NCBI GenBank assembly: GCA_034509495.1
Contig: CM067523.1
Span: 19,701,977 to 19,765,976 of the forward strand
Direction: 5' to 3'
Length of the DNA: 64,000 bases
Origin: Acestrorhynchus altus
Lineage: Eukaryota; Chordata; Actinopteri; Characiformes; Acestrorhynchidae
Under the pieces are notes generated by a model. It ran no database searches. It was not told the origin of the DNA and was given only the letters and a program-made list of their open reading frames with translations. The position numbers were made by a program, and so were the translations under genes. Of this stretch, positions 56,451 to 64,000 are shown piece after piece. Each line of letters starts with the position of its first letter. Positions within the stretch are counted from its first letter, which is position 1.

Positions 56451-57709
56451 GTCACATTACACATACTGGGCTTGAATCACTTTAAACTCCAGAATGATTT
56501 CAGATGAAATCTATCTTAATCAGTCAAGTCCATTCTGATCAGATCCTCCATCTTCATCTGAATTTCAGTGGAGAGAAAGTAGAGAGAGTTGGGAGTGTGT
56601 ACACGGTAAGGCCAGCCTTGCAGGCACGTGTGTGTTCTCGTCAGTCTTGTGAGCCCATCCCAGTGACAAGGACGACAGCGATAGGACAAGAGATAGGACA
56701 AGACACTTAACCCGTGCCGGAGAGTGTGTGTGCCGATGCAAACTGCTCAATCATTAAGAGTCACACCATGAAGCCTGGGAAACGATGGCCCACAGGATAT
56801 GAGAGTGAGTTTGTGTGGGAGTGTGTGTGTGGAATGTATACAACCGCTGTCCTCTTTTCCACTGCAGGGCCAAACAATTCCAATGGAATTTCTTCTAGGG
56901 ACTGAGTAAAGCTAATGCTGTCATGGATTAAAAACTGACCACACTAGCTAGATAGCCTATTTACATAGGGCAAATACAATCACATATGTGCCGATTTGTA
57001 GATATATCTTTTATTGTTGTTTGTGTAGCACTTTCAAAATGTTATAATCTTTATAAATCTTCAGTCTGTAGATCTGCAATGTTTTTGGCAGGATGTCATT
57101 AAATCTCTGTTTATTTCATTAAGTGGCTCTAATCTTCAGTTGCTTTACTATAAAACAACAGTAAATTTAATACTACTATAAAATATAATTGCATGTTTGC
57201 AAAATAATAATAAAGTCATAAAATAATGTACTTCTTACACTGCAATTTTATAATAAAAAGTGAATGAATTAAAAATTTTTTACGTTCTGAAATAAAAATT
57301 TTACTATTGACCAAAATATAAAATAGGTCATGATTCATTCACTAAATAAATACCTGTTCATACTAATTTTTGCTTCTCCTGAAAGTTAACAATCTGGAAA
57401 TACAGCATTTTCTTCTAACAGTGATGAAAAGCTTTTTATGATAATTTAATCAAAAGTAAAATATTTTAGATAAAACATTACAGACTACAAAACTACAGAC
57501 TAAAATCTGAACGTGCCCTGGTGAGTACAGTGAAAAAAGGAACCGTTTGACCCTGCAGTGGAACAAGCCTTCTCTTGTCCTGGAGTGTGTCTCTGTCTGT
57601 GGTTCATAGTCTCCGCTGGTCCCACTGTCTGTGTAACTGTGTATCAACTTCTCATCTCGTGAGGATGCGAGTGTGTGTGTCTATGTAGTCTCTGTCTCTG
57701 GAGTGTGTG

Positions 57710-64000
<6,291 letters not shown>

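Larger units (their letters stand above)
44036..57709. other. Gene-poor region between cmtm3 and cmtm4
   Basis: No exon could be supported. Contents named separately: Tc1 relics, family A copies, the 24-bp minisatellite, two MITEs and microsatellites. 51450-53700 and 55350-57700 are comparatively repeat-poor and might include a long cmtm4 3'UTR. An unexplained block with open frames on both strands lies at 45380-45840. Confidence 0.5.

Overview
The window is vertebrate nuclear DNA, almost certainly from a teleost fish. Genes are split by introns with GT/AG ends. CA/TG microsatellites are very dense, and hAT, Tc1/mariner and tRNA-derived retroposon remnants typical of fish genomes lie everywhere between exons. 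The repeat families look like those of otophysan fishes (catfishes, characins and relatives), but that is recalled from memory and not proven here. No rRNA, tRNA gene, CRISPR array, operon or complete autonomous transposon was found.

Six protein genes can be assembled exon by exon. From left to right: bean1 (+, 6194-11563, 5' end uncertain), a SPATA2-family gene closest to spata2l (+, 20220-25011), tk2 (-, 27856-33356, complete, ten coding exons), cklf (+, 35062-37486), cmtm3 (+, 39693-43464) and cmtm4 (-, 57710-63082, first exon beyond the right edge). Apart from the SPATA2-family gene, this is the order BEAN1-TK2-CKLF-CMTM3-CMTM4 of human 16q21-q22.1. The order supports the individual calls and suggests a conserved vertebrate linkage group.

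Functionally the genes are neighbours rather than a pathway. bean1 encodes a one-pass membrane protein with PPxY motifs for NEDD4-type ubiquitin ligases. The SPATA2-family protein is expected to act as a PUB-domain adaptor of the CYLD/LUBAC ubiquitin machinery. tk2 encodes the mitochondrial pyrimidine deoxynucleoside kinase. cklf, cmtm3 and cmtm4 encode four-helix MARVEL proteins; cklf and cmtm3 share exon lengths and are tandem duplicates.

The rest is repeat-rich. 1-6.1 kb: dispersed repeats, a degenerate telomere-like tract and a decayed hAT transposon sitting inside an older tandem repeat. 6.9-11.2 kb: bean1 intron with (GGAT)n arrays and a candidate conserved non-coding block. 11.6-20 kb: SINE/LINE remnants, a 29-bp minisatellite and a Tc1 relic. 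44-57.7 kb: gene desert with a regular 24-bp minisatellite (32 units without an indel, open in all six frames), fold-back elements and a hAT MITE. The most testable oddities are microsatellites abutting splice sites (cmtm4, bean1, tk2) and the 24-bp array. I see no convincing undescribed molecular system.
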